DNA of 5,868 nucleotides from Planctomycetaceae bacterium (GTDB lineage: Bacteria; Planctomycetota; Planctomycetia; Pirellulales; Thermoguttaceae). Both the position numbers and the translations under genes were made by a program. The notes under the pieces are model-generated. The model was not told the DNA's origin. It saw only the letters and a program-made list of their open reading frames with translations, and searched no databases. The stretch spans positions 1-5,868 of the forward strand of contig JAIROD010000766.1 in the NCBI GenBank assembly GCA_031257725.1, read 5' to 3'. This document shows positions 5,729-5,868 of this stretch, one piece after another (positions within the stretch are counted from its first letter, which is position 1; each line of letters starts with the position of its first letter).

Positions 5729-5750
5729 ATGGGCAGAAAATAAAAAATTG
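5729..5750 (+). repeat. 22-nt dispersed direct repeat, copy 2
   Basis: ATGGGCAGAAAATAAAAAAT plus TG matches 769-790 at 20 of 22 positions in the same orientation. It follows directly on the GTTAAC-bounded repeat block, so it may be the constant edge of a longer, mostly decayed repeat. Confidence 0.4.
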
Positions 5751-5789
5751 GTAATATATCAGTGGAATTTTCAAAGCAAGTTTATACAA

Positions 5790-5868
5790 ACCTTATTTTC
5801 ACCTTATTTTTCAAACAAAACAACCTTAGTAGCCCAAAGGACTCCCTACAATCAACCTTATTACCTTA
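5790..5868 (+). repeat. Five ACCTTA motifs, partly helically phased
   Basis: ACCTTA starts at 5790, 5801, 5823, 5855 and 5863. The first two lie in a tandem pair, ACCTTATTTTC/ACCTTATTTTT (5790-5811). The first three spacings are 11, 22 and 32 bp, close to whole helical turns; the last is 8. Seen from the activase gene these are TAAGGT boxes 165 to 245 bp upstream of its ATG. A TATAAA (minus strand, 5786-5781) lies just beyond the first box but lacks a good -35 hexamer. The array may continue past the window edge. Confidence 0.4.
5829..5850 (-). repeat. Divergent REP-like hairpin with GTAG head
   Basis: On the minus strand TGTAGGGAGTCCTTTGGGCT followed by AC has a GTAG head and then the stem AGTCC-TTT-GGGCT (one T-G wobble). 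TAGG, then AGTCCTT after one variable base, is shared with the decayed fragment at 948-967. The layout of GTAG followed by a palindrome is that of REP sequences. Length and sequence differ enough from the 44-nt units that kinship is uncertain. Confidence 0.3.

Overview
The window looks like a sparsely coded, AT-leaning stretch of a bacterial chromosome, probably from an anaerobe. It holds two complete genes, the first codons of a third gene at the left edge, and unusually repeat-rich gaps. The anaerobe inference rests on the large gene, which belongs to the oxygen-sensitive iron-sulfur activase family of 2-hydroxyacyl-CoA dehydratases. Taxonomy cannot be fixed. One secreted enzyme has a strong Shine-Dalgarno site, while the other two starts lack one. 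Such mixed initiation signals, long gaps and palindromic repeats would fit, for example, Planctomycetota or a neighbouring lineage, but this is a weak guess.

Layout. Positions 1-81 (minus) are the N-terminus of a gene running off the left edge. Positions 82-1021 are a non-coding gap of about 0.94 kb. It contains a 12-bp tandem repeat, a 164-bp REPIN-like element (515-678) made of two 44-nt double-hairpin repeats in inverted orientation, an (ATTA)n run, a weak promoter candidate and a decayed repeat fragment. Positions 1022-2362 (plus) encode an exported calcineurin-like metallophosphoesterase with a C-terminal FN3-like domain. Positions 2363-2519 are a short convergent gap packed with repeats. 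Positions 2520-5624 (minus) encode a 1034-residue double-domain CoA dehydratase activase-like ATPase that stops short of the C-terminal part many relatives carry. Positions 5625-5868 are its upstream region, with a second repeat family, a GC-rich hairpin and phased ACCTTA motifs.

The two complete genes are convergent and share no obvious pathway, and no dehydratase subunits are visible beside the activase. The most notable content is in the repeats. The two 44-nt REP units differ at 10 positions, 8 of which form four compensatory base-pair changes. The same 11-nt REP head supplies the stop codon of the activase gene. A different 41-nt repeat flanks that gene in inverted orientation.
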